A DNA stretch of 37,786 nt from Myxococcaceae bacterium (GCA_016926755.1 JAFGNZ010000203.1:1-37786), one strand, 5' to 3'. Positions 25,120-34,117 are shown, counted from the stretch's first letter. The notes: generated by a model from the letters alone, not told the origin. A program made the numbers and translations.

Positions 25120-26160
25120 TCAGCGCGCGGGGCTGAAGCTCGCGACCGAGGCTTCGCGGTAGCGCACCATCCGGCGTTGCACGGGATCCCAGAGGTTCTG
25201 GCGCAGGCACGCCACCACGTCGCGCGGCTGCAGGGTCGTCACGTGCGGCCTCTGGAGCTCTGGAATGGAGGCCATGGCCTCGGGCAGGCGATAGAAAGGG
25301 ATCCGTGGGTTGAGGTGATGGACGTGGTGATAGCCGATGTTGCCGGTGAACCAGGCCATCAGCGGGCCACAGGCCAGGTAGCTGCTGGCTTCGAGCGCCC
25401 CGCCGGAGTGGGTCCACTCCTCCTCCGGCTGGAGCTCGATGTCCGGGAAGTTGTGCTGCGCGTAGAAGAGGTAGACGCCGAACGCGTAGGCCACGAAGAG
25501 GGGCCCGAGGAACGCCGAGAGGTAGACCGCCGGGCCGAAGAGGGTCCAGAGCGCGATGGACACCGCCACGTGGACGAGCAGCGCGAGCCCCGAGGTCCAG
25601 TACCGCCGCGGATTGCGCACGAACGGAAAGAGGCACAGGTTCAGCATGAAGGCCGTGACGTAGCCGAACAGCAGGGTCGCCGGGTGGCGCTCGATGACGT
25701 AGGCCAGGCGCTGTTGGGTGGACGCCGCGCGCCACGTGTCGGTGGTCCAGGTGGTGAAGGTGCCCGCGGGGGCCGCGGCCAGGCGCGCGGTGTTGGCGTG
25801 GTGATGGTTGTGGGTGTCATTCCAGATGCGGGCGGGGGTGAGCATCAGCACGCCATGGAGGTGGAAGAGGAGCCGCGCGATGCGCGAGCCAGGCAGCAGG
25901 GCTCCGTGCATGAAGTCGTGGTAGAGGATGAAGGCGCGCACGAGGATGAGCGCCTCGAGCACTCCGCCCACGATCCTCAGTGGCCACCAGGGAGCGGCCG
26001 CGGCGACAGCGAGGGCGGCGGCCAAGGCGCCAAAGGTCGAAGTGATATGCCACCAGGCGCGCGCGGTGTCCTGCGCGGCGAAGGGGCGCGTCCGGGAGAT
26101 GAGATCTCTGCTCGTGAGGGGGGCGCTTCGTTCCATGGGTGGGGAGCGTCGCACGCCCAT
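25120..26160 (-). CDS. Membrane fatty-acid desaturase
   Basis: A 346-aa protein; ATG 26160 and ATG 26136 are both in frame and neither has a clear Shine-Dalgarno. The three histidine boxes of di-iron membrane desaturases are all present: HDFMH at 81-85, HNHHH at 117-121 and HHVHH at 278-282. Between them lie paired hydrophobic segments (ALILVRAFILY; LLFGYVTAFMLNLCLFPF; LALLVHVAVSIALWTLF; LGPLFVAYAFGVYLFY). It inserts a double bond or hydroxyl in acyl chains at the inner membrane using O2 and an electron donor. Position specificity cannot be read. It heads a likely operon with the phosphotransferase and MBL nuclease. Confidence 0.9.
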   Translation of the reverse strand: MGVRRSPPMERSAPLTSRDLISRTRPFAAQDTARAWWHITSTFGALAAALAVAAAAPWWPLRIVGGVLEALILVRAFILYHDFMHGALLPGSRIARLLFHLHGVLMLTPARIWNDTHNHHHANTARLAAAPAGTFTTWTTDTWRAASTQQRLAYVIERHPATLLFGYVTAFMLNLCLFPFVRNPRRYWTSGLALLVHVAVSIALWTLFGPAVYLSAFLGPLFVAYAFGVYLFYAQHNFPDIELQPEEEWTHSGGALEASSYLACGPLMAWFTGNIGYHHVHHLNPRIPFYRLPEAMASIPELQRPHVTTLQPRDVVACLRQNLWDPVQRRMVRYREASVASFSPAR

Positions 26161-26268
26161 GTCACGGCTTCGTCATGCTGCAGGAGTTGTGGGAGGGTTC
26201 CGGCAGCACGGGCCTGGGTGCTCCCTGAGCTTGCAGGCAGCCGTGTCCGGAGCGCCGGGACTGACGGT

Positions 26269-26298
26269 TTGACGCGGTCGGGGAGCGGGCTCTACAGT
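26269..26298 (+). promoter_or_regulatory. Candidate sigma70-type promoter for the protease/AAA+ cassette
   Basis: TTGACG (26269-26274, 5 of 6 to consensus) and TACAGT (26293-26298, 4 of 6) with an 18-bp spacer. It is followed by a leader of about 125 bases to the ATG at 26432. Confidence 0.5.
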
Positions 26299-26431
26299 AT
26301 CCATCAACCAACGTGACGCGGCCGCGCTGCTGCAACGCGAGCGGTCCCATCTCCCGGCGCGCGCATCTACGAAGGTGCTGCGGGTTGCTCGCGCTGCTTG
26401 CGGCGCTGACGAGCTACGGGAGGGAGCTGCT

Positions 26432-26905
26432 ATGGGGGCCACTGAAATGGCCGCGGAGGCGGCGGTCGAGCTGGCGCTCGCGCTCGCGGATCCCGGCGCG
26501 CGGCTCATCGTTGGCGAGCCGATCATGCTCGAGGCGACGTACACGGCACGGCGCCCGGTGATCCTGTTCCACCGCATCATCCTCGGCTGGGCGCCGGACG
26601 AGCTGGAGCTCCTGATCGAGGGCAGCGGTGGAACCCAGGTCAGCCGGCGGGTGCTCCTCTCCGTGCCCAAGACCTTGCCGCTGCAGGAGAAGGACTTCGT
26701 TCGCCTGGAGCCCGGCAAGCCGCTGTCGTTTCGCTTTCCTCTCTGGAGCGATAAACCCCTCGCGCCCGGCTCCTACAAGGTCCGGGCGCGCTACATGGGC
26801 GGACCGGATCACTACGCCGACGCGCAGGGCGTGACCCACCGGATCGCCGTCTTCTCCGAGCCGATCGAGAGCAACCCGGTAGCCCTCTCGGTGGTCCCGA
26901 AATAA
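26432..26905 (+). CDS. Small Ig-like/inhibitor-like protein of unknown function
   Basis: About 157 aa. The start at ATG 26432 was chosen because GGGAGGGAG lies at 26418-26426; an upstream GTG (26375) is in frame but lacks one. There is no signal peptide, so the protein is probably cytosolic. The sequence alternates short strands (IVGEPIMLEATYTARRPV; ELLIEGSG; VSRRVLLSV; GKPLSFRFPLW; LAPGSYKVRARYMG; HRIAVFSEPI), which fits one beta-sandwich and loosely recalls BsuPI-type proteinase inhibitors. That link is weak and rests partly on the gene next door being a protease. It is first in a plus-strand run with 15 bases to the next gene. Confidence 0.72.
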   Translation: MGATEMAAEAAVELALALADPGARLIVGEPIMLEATYTARRPVILFHRIILGWAPDELELLIEGSGGTQVSRRVLLSVPKTLPLQEKDFVRLEPGKPLSFRFPLWSDKPLAPGSYKVRARYMGGPDHYADAQGVTHRIAVFSEPIESNPVALSVVPK

Positions 26906-26920
26906 ACGCAGGAGGCGCGC

Positions 26921-27493
26921 ATGCCGACGAAGCTCGTCTACGACATCTTCCCGCTCCGTGGGGTCGTTCCCAAGTGGAAGCCGCAGGTCGACGCCGCGAA
27001 CAAGCTGCTCAAGGCCAGCCACCCGGACATCACCGTCACCGCCGAGGTGGGCAAGTTCCAGTGGTTCTGGCAGAGGGATGGCAAGGGCAACATGAAGTCG
27101 CCCGCGATGGGCGCGATGCCGCCCGGGAAGACCGCCGCCAAGGATTACCGTTACAGCCAGGACCAGAAGGACCTGATGAACCACCCGATGCTCGAGGACA
27201 AGAAGCTCGGGCCCGAGCCCGGTCACATCCCGGTGGTCTGGGCAGAGTCGTTCAGCACGGGGGAGCTCGGGGAGACGGTCAATCCGGCGGTCTGGGACTC
27301 CACCTATGTTGGCCGCAGCGGTCTGTTCATGTCCAACGCCTCCGCCGGCAACGAGCTCACGCTCCTCCACGAGACCGGCCACCTCGCCGGGCTGAGCCAC
27401 GACGACACCAACGCCAACGAGCTGATGAACAGCTGGCCCGGCAACACCATCCTCAAGGCGAACAAGCAGGCGCTCTTTGATGCCGTCTTCTGA
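26921..27493 (+). CDS. Cytosolic metzincin-type zinc metalloprotease
   Basis: A 190-aa protein starting at ATG 26921 behind a perfect AGGAGG. The zinc motif HETGHLAGLSH is complete (His150, Glu151, His154, Gly157, His160) and Asp161 follows as in many metzincins. NELMNSW supplies a Met-turn candidate (Met169) only nine residues on, much closer than in most families. The domain is very small and has no signal peptide, no propeptide Cys switch and no transmembrane helix, so it should act inside the cell or be exported by another machine. Its N-terminal half (VYDIFPLRGVVPKWKPQVDAA) gives the usual beta-alpha start of a metzincin. The neighbours are an Ig-like protein and an AAA+ ATPase. Confidence 0.85.
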   Translation: MPTKLVYDIFPLRGVVPKWKPQVDAANKLLKASHPDITVTAEVGKFQWFWQRDGKGNMKSPAMGAMPPGKTAAKDYRYSQDQKDLMNHPMLEDKKLGPEPGHIPVVWAESFSTGELGETVNPAVWDSTYVGRSGLFMSNASAGNELTLLHETGHLAGLSHDDTNANELMNSWPGNTILKANKQALFDAVF

Positions 27494-27520
27494 CCTGCCC
27501 GACACGACGCGAGCCCGTCC

Positions 27521-29803
27521 GTGAGCCGGTTGACCCCGCGCGAGCACTTCGGGCTGGAGCTCGGGCGCCTGCGCCTCACGATGCTGCGCTTCCTCCGCGA
27601 GGCGGCAGCGCGGCGCTGGATCCCGGCGGCCCACCGTGAGGGCGCGTGGCCGTGGCCCTCGCTGCAGGACGCGGAGGCGGCGCTCCAGGAGGGGCTGCCT
27701 CACGGGGGCGGCGAAGCAACGGGGGAGGCGATCGAAGCGAGGATGGCCGCGCAGGGGCAGGCGGTGCGCGAACGGCTCGCGGCCGACGGCGCGGAGGGTC
27801 GGCGGCTCCCGCTGCCCCAGCTGGTCGGTGCCTTCGGGTTGAGCCGCATCGACCTCGAGGTGCTGCTCCTGGCGGTGGCTTTCGAGTGCGATCCGGCGCT
27901 GCGTGGCGCGCTCCAGCTGTGGCGCCGCGAGCCCGAGGCGCGGCTACCGGACGTGGAGCTGGCGAGCCTCCTCCTCGGCCCGCGTGACGAGCAGGGGAGG
28001 AGCGGGCGGCGGTCCTTCGACGCCGACGCGCCGCTCATCGCGCACGCCCTCCTCGAGCTCGTACAGGAGCCCGCGAGCGGCCGCACGCTGTTCCATGCGC
28101 CGTCGTCAGTGGTGCGGTTCATCCTTGGGGATCCAGCGTGCAGCGACGAGCTGGCAGAGGTGACGCGATGGCTGCGCGCGCCGGTGGACCCGCTGGCCGG
28201 GGTGCCGGAAGGGCAGGCAGCTCCCGTCGTCGCCCGGCTGACCCGGCTCGCCGCCGATCCCCGGCCGGAGTACCCCGTGGCCTTCTTCCTCGTCGGCGAG
28301 GACGGCACGGGGCGGCGCAAGCTGGTGCGCGCGGCGGCGGCTCGCTCAGGGCGGCCGCTCTTGACCGTCGACCTCTCCGTCATGGCGAGGCGGCGCGATC
28401 AGGCCGAAGCGCTGCTGCGCCGCATCCGCCGCGACGCGCTCCTCACCGGCTCGCTCTTGCACCTGCACCTGCCGGCGTCTTGGGCGGACCCCGTCGCCGG
28501 CCCCCTCGCCTCCGACGGAGCGCGGCCGCGGCCGGCCGGCGCGGACGACGGCGGGTGGGCGGAGCTCAAGCGGGCGGTGCAAGGGCAGCTCGCCTCCGAT
28601 CCGCCGCTGGTGGTCCTCACCGGCCCGGCCGGCCTGGTGCTCTTTGCCGAAACGCGCCTCCTGGCCGGCGAGAGGTTGCGGGGGCTCCCGCCGGAGCGCG
28701 CCGCGGCGCTCCTGGGCAGCACCCTCTCGCAGGCCGGTGTGGCCCCTGATGCGCTGCGGCACCTGCCAGACGAGATCTGTCGCGCCGGCTTCCCCGCCGG
28801 CGCGCTCATCGTCGCGGCCCGCGAGGCGCTGCTGGAGGGCGAGCTGGGCGGGCCCGACGTGCAGGACGGGCCTTTGCTCCCCTGGCGCGCCCCGCTCATC
28901 GAGCAGGCCCGGAGGCGCGCCCGCGGGGAGCTCGATCTCCTGGCGCGGCGATCAACCTCGCCGAAGAATGGGAGCGGCGAGGCGCAGCTCTGCTGGGAGG
29001 ATCTGGTGGTCCCGCCCCCGGTCATGGGCCAGCTTCGCGATCTGCTCCTCTTCGCGCGCCATCGCGATCGGGTCTTCGTGGACTGGCGCTTCGACGAGAG
29101 AATGCCCAATGGGAAGGCCGTGACGGCGCTGTTCTCCGGGCCGACCGGCGTGGGCAAGACCCTGGCCGCGCGGATCGTCGCGACGCAGCTCTGCCGACCG
29201 CTCTACTTCGTGGAGCTGGCGCGGATCCTGTCGCGCTACGTCGGCGACACCGAGCGGAGGCTGGCGGACCTGTTCGCCGCCGCTCAGCGCGAGCAGGCGG
29301 TGCTGCTCTTCGACGAGGCGGACGCGCTGTTCGGCGCGCGCACCGTCATCGCGTCGGCCGGCGATCGCTACGCGAACACCACGGTCGACTTTCTCCTGCA
29401 GCAGCTCGACACCTACGAGGGGATGGCGATCCTCACGACCAACCACGAGCCGGCCCTGGACCCCGCGGTGCTCGGTCGCCTGCGCTTCAAGGTCCGCTTC
29501 CCGTTCCCGGATCTCGAAGCGCGGGAGCGGCTGTGGTCCGCGCTCCTCCCCGCCGCCGCGCCGCTGCGATCCGACATCGATTTTCGCGCGCTGGCCGCCC
29601 GGTTCTCCCAGCTGGGCGGGGCACGGATCCGCAACGCGATCCTGCGCGCCGCGCTCCGCTGCGCCGGAGCGGGTGAGCCCATCGGGTTCGACGCGCTGTG
29701 CTCCGCCGCGGCGGAGGAGTGCGACAGTCCGCCGCCGTCCGAAGTGCCCCGGTCGCACTTCTTCAGCGTGTTCCCCCCGCTCGCCCGTCAGGGCGATCCC
29801 TGA
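27521..29803 (+). CDS. Two-module AAA+ ATPase, contractile-injection-system type
   Basis: A 760-aa protein from GTG 27521. Residues about 85-150 contain FGLSRIDLEVLLLAVAFECDP, the winged-helix phrase typical of the AAA+ ATPases in extracellular contractile injection (Afp15-like) and related loci. A first ATPase-like module follows with a decayed P-loop (LVGEDGTGRRKL, about 265-276). The second module is intact: Walker A GPTGVGKT at 540-547, Walker B VLLFDEAD at 594-601, sensor ILTTNHE, and the GRLRFKVRFPFPD region near the Arg finger. No membrane helix. It probably unfolds or remodels a partner, perhaps the protease or its client. No sheath, tube or baseplate genes are in the window. Confidence 0.85.
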   Translation: MSRLTPREHFGLELGRLRLTMLRFLREAAARRWIPAAHREGAWPWPSLQDAEAALQEGLPHGGGEATGEAIEARMAAQGQAVRERLAADGAEGRRLPLPQLVGAFGLSRIDLEVLLLAVAFECDPALRGALQLWRREPEARLPDVELASLLLGPRDEQGRSGRRSFDADAPLIAHALLELVQEPASGRTLFHAPSSVVRFILGDPACSDELAEVTRWLRAPVDPLAGVPEGQAAPVVARLTRLAADPRPEYPVAFFLVGEDGTGRRKLVRAAAARSGRPLLTVDLSVMARRRDQAEALLRRIRRDALLTGSLLHLHLPASWADPVAGPLASDGARPRPAGADDGGWAELKRAVQGQLASDPPLVVLTGPAGLVLFAETRLLAGERLRGLPPERAAALLGSTLSQAGVAPDALRHLPDEICRAGFPAGALIVAAREALLEGELGGPDVQDGPLLPWRAPLIEQARRRARGELDLLARRSTSPKNGSGEAQLCWEDLVVPPPVMGQLRDLLLFARHRDRVFVDWRFDERMPNGKAVTALFSGPTGVGKTLAARIVATQLCRPLYFVELARILSRYVGDTERRLADLFAAAQREQAVLLFDEADALFGARTVIASAGDRYANTTVDFLLQQLDTYEGMAILTTNHEPALDPAVLGRLRFKVRFPFPDLEARERLWSALLPAAAPLRSDIDFRALAARFSQLGGARIRNAILRAALRCAGAGEPIGFDALCSAAAEECDSPPPSEVPRSHFFSVFPPLARQGDP

Positions 29804-29807
29804 CCCA

Positions 29808-29836
29808 GGCCGTCCACGGGAGCCCGCGGGACGGCC
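29808..29836. terminator. Bidirectional terminator-like hairpin between convergent genes
   Basis: GGCCGTCC and GGACGGCC (8 bp, perfect) enclose a second inner stem CGGG/CCCG. It lies between the AAA+ stop and the stop of the minus-strand lipoprotein. No T-run. Confidence 0.55.
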
Positions 29837-29854
29837 CGAGCCCGGCGCGGCGAA

Positions 29855-31903
29855 TCAGGTGCAGGTCAGCCAGCTGCACTTGCCCGAGAGGCACTCGCGG
29901 CCCGCGGTGCACAGCGCGCCCCGCGGCTGCTTGTCTCTGCACGAGCCCAGGTTGAGGCCCGTGCCGCAGTACTGGTTCGTGGCGCAGTCGCTGTCAGCGT
30001 CGCAGATGCAGGAGCCGGTGGAGCCGCTGCAGCCCTCGCTGGTGGTGCAGGCGCCGCTGACGCACTCCTGGGCGAAGCGGCAGGTGTCACCGATCAGCTT
30101 GGAGTTGGGCGCGTAGGCCTTGCCGCAGATCGTGGGGTACTGCGCCTCGCGGGTGGCCTTGGGCACGTAGGCCGCCACGCCGCTGGTGTCGATGTCCAGC
30201 GCCGCGTCCGCCATGCCCGTGCGAGTGCTGTTGGCCCGCTCCCACATCTGGAGGAACTTCTCCGTGGAGTTCTCCAGGCCCGAGGTGTTCGCCCCCACGT
30301 TCTTCAAGTCCCGCAGCAGATCCGGCAGCAGGCCCACGTGGGCCAGGCCGTACACGTCGAAGTCCGTGCCCAGCCGAGCCGGCCCGGTGAGGCGCTGCTG
30401 GTTCATCTGCGCATCCGCCTCGGCCTGGAAGCCAGCCGAGCACGCCCCGTTGTTGCCGAAGCGCGGCCGGGTCTGCTGGATGAAGCCGTTGAGGTCCGCG
30501 CCGAAGCCCATGGGCACCTTCAGCCCCAGGCGGCCGAACTCGTACGCCTGCGCCAGCGAGCGCGTGGAGCCCTGGCAGGTGTTGGCCACGGCCGTCTTCG
30601 TGTACGTGCGCGTCTCGTCATGCGCGGTGCGCAGGCCGAACATGCCGCCCGTCTGCCGCAGGTACTTCACCACCCAGGCGGGCGTCGTCTTCTCGGTGGC
30701 CGCCAGCGCCGGGTTCATCACCTCGCGGAAGTGGCCGTGCGAGACGAACAGCGGGTAGTACGTCTTCGCCTGGGAGAGGGCGAAGGTGTCCTGGATGCTG
30801 CGCTCGGACAGGTGCGCGATGTCGACGATCATGCCCTTGTTCATCATCTCCTGGACCAGCGCCTTGCCCTCGGCGGTGAGCCCCTTCACGTTGCGGCAGC
30901 TCGCGTCCACGTCGAAGCCGAGCGTGAAGCCGTTGCCAGTCACGCCGCAGTCGGTGTCGATGTGGCAGTTCTCCAGGAACTGGGCGGCATGGAAGATGGC
31001 GTTGTGCGGCGCGGCGCCGCCGAAGCGGTTGTCCAGCTGGTGCACCGGCTGCAGCGAGCGCACGCCCAGCGAGTAGACGCGGTTGAGCTCGGTGCGCCAG
31101 TCCTTGGTGCCGAACAGCTTGCTGGACTCGATGGAGAGCACCATGGCCAGCTTGCCGGAGGCGATGATCTGCCGGGCGTGCGCCGGCGTCAGGGCGATCT
31201 CCGCCCAGGACGTGCGCGCGTCGAAGTCCCGCGCCATCTGCAGCTGCACGTCCACGTCCGTCATCTCGTTACAGGGGCGCTTGATGTTCTGGTAGGGCAG
31301 CGTCTTGCAGAGGAACTCGTTGCTCACCAGCGAGATCATCACCAGGGACATGCCGCCCTGGTGCGCCTTCTGGAGCCCGCCCTCCCACGCCTGCTGGTGG
31401 GCGATGGTGTCCCAGCGCGGCCACTGGGTGTTCACGTTCATGCGGCCCAGGTGAAGGCCGGTGTCGCCCTCGGTGCCCTCGATCTTGCCGATGAACTCCG
31501 AGGCCACGGCGCCGCCGATGCCGAAGAATTGGGAGAGCAGCGGCACGCTGCCCAGGTCCACGCTGCCCGAGTTGGGGCACAGGTTGAGCATGTCGCTCAG
31601 ATCCATGCGGACGCGCGCGTGATCGCTCTCGGGCATGCCTCCATCACAGCTCGCCAGGGTGCCGGTGTGGCTGCCGTGGAGCCAACCTCCGCTGAAGGCC
31701 TCCTCGGCGAACATGTGGTGGTGCAGCTCGGCGAAGCCCGGCGCGACCAGCGGCTGGGCCACCTCGCCCACGGGAGCTTCGATGGAGGGAGGCGATTCCA
31801 GCTCCTCCTCCGTCACCGGGTTGCATCCCTGACTCAGCGCCAGGAACGACGCGAGCGAGAGGCACAGACAGCTCCAGGGACCAGGACCAGTACGTCTCCG
31901 CAT
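29855..31903 (-). CDS. Lipoprotein with peptidase M19 (dipeptidase)-like domain and Cys-rich tail
   Basis: About 682 aa; ATG 31903 was chosen because AAGGAG lies just upstream and a lipoprotein signal follows (CLCLSLASFLALSQGC, Cys27). The metal-site start is FAELHHHMFAEEAF (His61-63). Later family-like stretches are GKLAMVLSIE, SLGVRSLQPVHQLDN, LTAEGKALVQEMMNKGMIVDIAHLS, PLFVSHGHFR and GFGADLNGF, matching a TIM-barrel amidohydrolase or membrane dipeptidase. The last about 75 residues carry many Cys (CRFAQECVSGACTT..., CDADSDCATNQYCGTG), like eukaryotic-type disulfide modules common on myxobacterial surface proteins. It should sit in the envelope and may trim peptides during predation or cell-wall turnover, which is inferred. 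Divergent from the rhomboid gene. Confidence 0.82.
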   Translation of the reverse strand: MRRRTGPGPWSCLCLSLASFLALSQGCNPVTEEELESPPSIEAPVGEVAQPLVAPGFAELHHHMFAEEAFSGGWLHGSHTGTLASCDGGMPESDHARVRMDLSDMLNLCPNSGSVDLGSVPLLSQFFGIGGAVASEFIGKIEGTEGDTGLHLGRMNVNTQWPRWDTIAHQQAWEGGLQKAHQGGMSLVMISLVSNEFLCKTLPYQNIKRPCNEMTDVDVQLQMARDFDARTSWAEIALTPAHARQIIASGKLAMVLSIESSKLFGTKDWRTELNRVYSLGVRSLQPVHQLDNRFGGAAPHNAIFHAAQFLENCHIDTDCGVTGNGFTLGFDVDASCRNVKGLTAEGKALVQEMMNKGMIVDIAHLSERSIQDTFALSQAKTYYPLFVSHGHFREVMNPALAATEKTTPAWVVKYLRQTGGMFGLRTAHDETRTYTKTAVANTCQGSTRSLAQAYEFGRLGLKVPMGFGADLNGFIQQTRPRFGNNGACSAGFQAEADAQMNQQRLTGPARLGTDFDVYGLAHVGLLPDLLRDLKNVGANTSGLENSTEKFLQMWERANSTRTGMADAALDIDTSGVAAYVPKATREAQYPTICGKAYAPNSKLIGDTCRFAQECVSGACTTSEGCSGSTGSCICDADSDCATNQYCGTGLNLGSCRDKQPRGALCTAGRECLSGKCSWLTCT

Positions 31904-32054
31904 GCGGTGCTCCTTCAAATTCAGTGGGAAGCAGGACGCGGAGTGACAGAGTCTGGCCGCTTTTTCAACGACCCCTGGTTTTCCCCATAGCCCTGCTCGC
32001 GCTGGACATCCCCAGGGCTCGCGGCCACGCTCCGAAGGTCTGATCCCCAGTCCG

Positions 32055-32074
32055 TGCCGTGATAATCCACGGCA
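32055..32074. promoter_or_regulatory. Operator-like inverted repeat TGCCGTG-N6-CACGGCA
   Basis: Perfect 7-bp arms in the 242-bp divergent space between the dipeptidase-like and rhomboid genes, about 72 bases before the rhomboid start. It could bind a dimeric repressor. Confidence 0.4.
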
Positions 32075-32145
32075 GGGATGCACTCCCCGAGCCCCAGCCC
32101 GTCCGAGGACAGGAGGGGGGCTGCTGCTGATCGGAAGGCGCTCGC

Positions 32146-34101
32146 GTGACATTCTTCATTCCTCTGGGCGTGGACGAGGCGAAGGTCGACCGCATCCCCT
32201 GGATCTCCCTCGCCATTGCCATCGCGTGCGTGCTGGCCTTCTTCGCCACCTGGGTGGTGCCCCAGAACCCCATGGGGGTCGGCGATGAGGAGCTCGGCGA
32301 GGTCCTCGAGCTGTGGTTCAAGCACCCCCAGCTCGAGCTGGATCCCGCCTTCTCCGAGCACTTCCTGAGCAAGCAGGGCGTGGAGGAGCTGCGGCGGATG
32401 CACGAGCGGGCCGAGGCGCCGCCGGAAGGCGTGGACCTGGCAACGCTGCAGCAGGAGCTGGACGCACGCTGCCAGGAGATGCTGGCGCGGAGCGAGAGCG
32501 CGGCCATGCGGCGCCTGTCGCTGGTCGCCGCCCGAGGCGCCGCGCAGCCCGGCTGGCTGACGCACATGTTCCTGCACTTCGGGTGGATGCACCTGTTGGG
32601 CAACCTGCTGTTCTTCTATCTCGTGGGCCCCTTGCTCGAGGACGTCTGGGGCCGGATCCTCTTCACCGGCTTCTACCTGGTGGGCGGCCTGGCGGCGGCC
32701 CTGGCCCAATTCGCGCTCGAGCCTTCCTCTCAGGCGATGATGGCGGGCGCCTCCGGGGCGGTGGCCGCATGCATTGGAGCCTTCTGCCTGCGCTTTGCTG
32801 GCCGGCATGTTCGCATTGGCTACTTCATCTGGATTGTCCGCATCTGGCGCGGCACCTTCGCCATGCCTGCCTGGGCCTGGGGAGGGTTGTGGTTCGCCAA
32901 TGAGGTGCTGGACTTCGTCCTCTGGGGCAACAACACCGGCGTGGCGGTGATGGCCCACATCGGCGGCTTCCTCTTCGGCTTCGCGGTGGCCATGGGCCTG
33001 CGTGCGTCGCGCGTGGAGGAGCGCTACCTCGCCCCCGAGCTGGCCAGGCGGCAGGGGGCCTATGTGGAAGACACGCGGCTCACCCAGGCCAAGGAGGCGC
33101 TCGAGCGCGGGGAGCACGAGGCGGCGCGCACGGCCCTCACGGCCGCGCTGGCTGCGCGGCCGGACGCGCCCGACGCGCTGCTGGCACTGGGGAGGTTCGA
33201 GCTGGAGCAGGGCGAGGTGCAGCGCGGCATGGCGAGGCTGGAGCGAGCGCTGCAACTGCTGATGGGGCGTGACGATCTCGCTACCCTCTGGCATGCGCTG
33301 GAGGAGCTGGGGCCGCGCCTGCCTGCCGCGCGGCTGCGGCCCGGCCTGGCCTGGCGCCTGGCCCAGGCCCTGGAGCAGGCGCCCGACGGACTCCTGCCGC
33401 TGGCCGAGCCGCTGTACGCCAGGGCGGGCGCTGACACGGGCGCCACGGCGGCGCGCGCGTTGATCCGCGCGGCGGAGCTGCGGCTGGCGCAAGGCGAGGA
33501 GCTGGAGCGGGCGCGCGAATACGTGGCGCGGGCCAGGCGGCTGCCGCTGGAGCAGAACAGCGCGCTGGGCGCGCGTCTCCAGGCGTTGGAGGCCGAGGTG
33601 GAGAGCGCGGTGGCGCGAAGCGGGCCACGGAGCCCTGGGCGCCTCACGTCCTCTGCCGAGCCGGAGGCGCCCCCGGCGCCGCCACGCATCATCCTCTGCC
33701 GGCTCACCAGCCTGTCCGAGCGTGCGCTGACGGTGGATGCCGGCAGCCAGCGCCGCACCCTGGCGTTCACCGAGGTGTTGGCGGTGGCGGTGGGGCTGCT
33801 GCCTGCCCCTGCTCCCGAGGGGGCACCTCCCCGGCGAACCCTCCTCACGGACCTGGTGATCTCCTGGGGCGAGCAGGGAGGGGGCCCCGTGGTGCTGCGC
33901 ATCCATGCAGGCCACCTGGGCCTGCCACAGCACTATCCTGGGCTGCCCCCGCGTGACGCCTACGGGCGCCTCCTGGCCGACTTGCTCGAGCGCTCGGGGG
34001 CCACCGCCATGCCGGACGCCTCCTCGCTGGCCCAGGGCCGTTACCCCCAGTTCGCAAGCGAGGAAGCCCTCACCCAGCACTACTACGCCCAGGTGGTGTG
34101 A
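32146..34101 (+). CDS. Rhomboid intramembrane serine protease with TPR domain
   Basis: A 651-aa protein starting at GTG 32146 behind GGAAGG. The first helix is at about 19-38. The rhomboid core shows the conserved HFGWMHLLGN (His144, His149, Asn153), catalytic GASGA with Ser203, and catalytic His271 in VAVMAHIGGFLFG, so the Ser-His dyad is complete. A long soluble insert (about 40-130) lies in the first outer loop. After the membrane part, residues about 300-540 are Ala/Leu/Glu-rich TPR-like helices (ALERGEHEAARTALTAALAARPDAPDALLALGRFELEQGE). The last about 110 residues form a compact domain of unknown kind (RIILCRLTSLSERALTVDAG...). Rhomboids cut helices of membrane proteins; the TPR part probably brings in a partner. 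Confidence 0.92.
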   Translation: MTFFIPLGVDEAKVDRIPWISLAIAIACVLAFFATWVVPQNPMGVGDEELGEVLELWFKHPQLELDPAFSEHFLSKQGVEELRRMHERAEAPPEGVDLATLQQELDARCQEMLARSESAAMRRLSLVAARGAAQPGWLTHMFLHFGWMHLLGNLLFFYLVGPLLEDVWGRILFTGFYLVGGLAAALAQFALEPSSQAMMAGASGAVAACIGAFCLRFAGRHVRIGYFIWIVRIWRGTFAMPAWAWGGLWFANEVLDFVLWGNNTGVAVMAHIGGFLFGFAVAMGLRASRVEERYLAPELARRQGAYVEDTRLTQAKEALERGEHEAARTALTAALAARPDAPDALLALGRFELEQGEVQRGMARLERALQLLMGRDDLATLWHALEELGPRLPAARLRPGLAWRLAQALEQAPDGLLPLAEPLYARAGADTGATAARALIRAAELRLAQGEELERAREYVARARRLPLEQNSALGARLQALEAEVESAVARSGPRSPGRLTSSAEPEAPPAPPRIILCRLTSLSERALTVDAGSQRRTLAFTEVLAVAVGLLPAPAPEGAPPRRTLLTDLVISWGEQGGGPVVLRIHAGHLGLPQHYPGLPPRDAYGRLLADLLERSGATAMPDASSLAQGRYPQFASEEALTQHYYAQVV

Positions 34102-34117
34102 GCGCACAGGGCGCTGT

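Noticed and set aside
26921-27493. DUF4157-type protease of injection-system loci
   Set aside because: The motif is HETGHLAGLSH, a metzincin consensus, not the DUF4157 HExxHxxQ type.
30338-31990. A 550-codon open frame antisense to the dipeptidase-like lipoprotein
   Set aside because: No motifs, and composition typical of an antisense shadow; the sense strand has a signal peptide, metal motif and Cys-rich tail.
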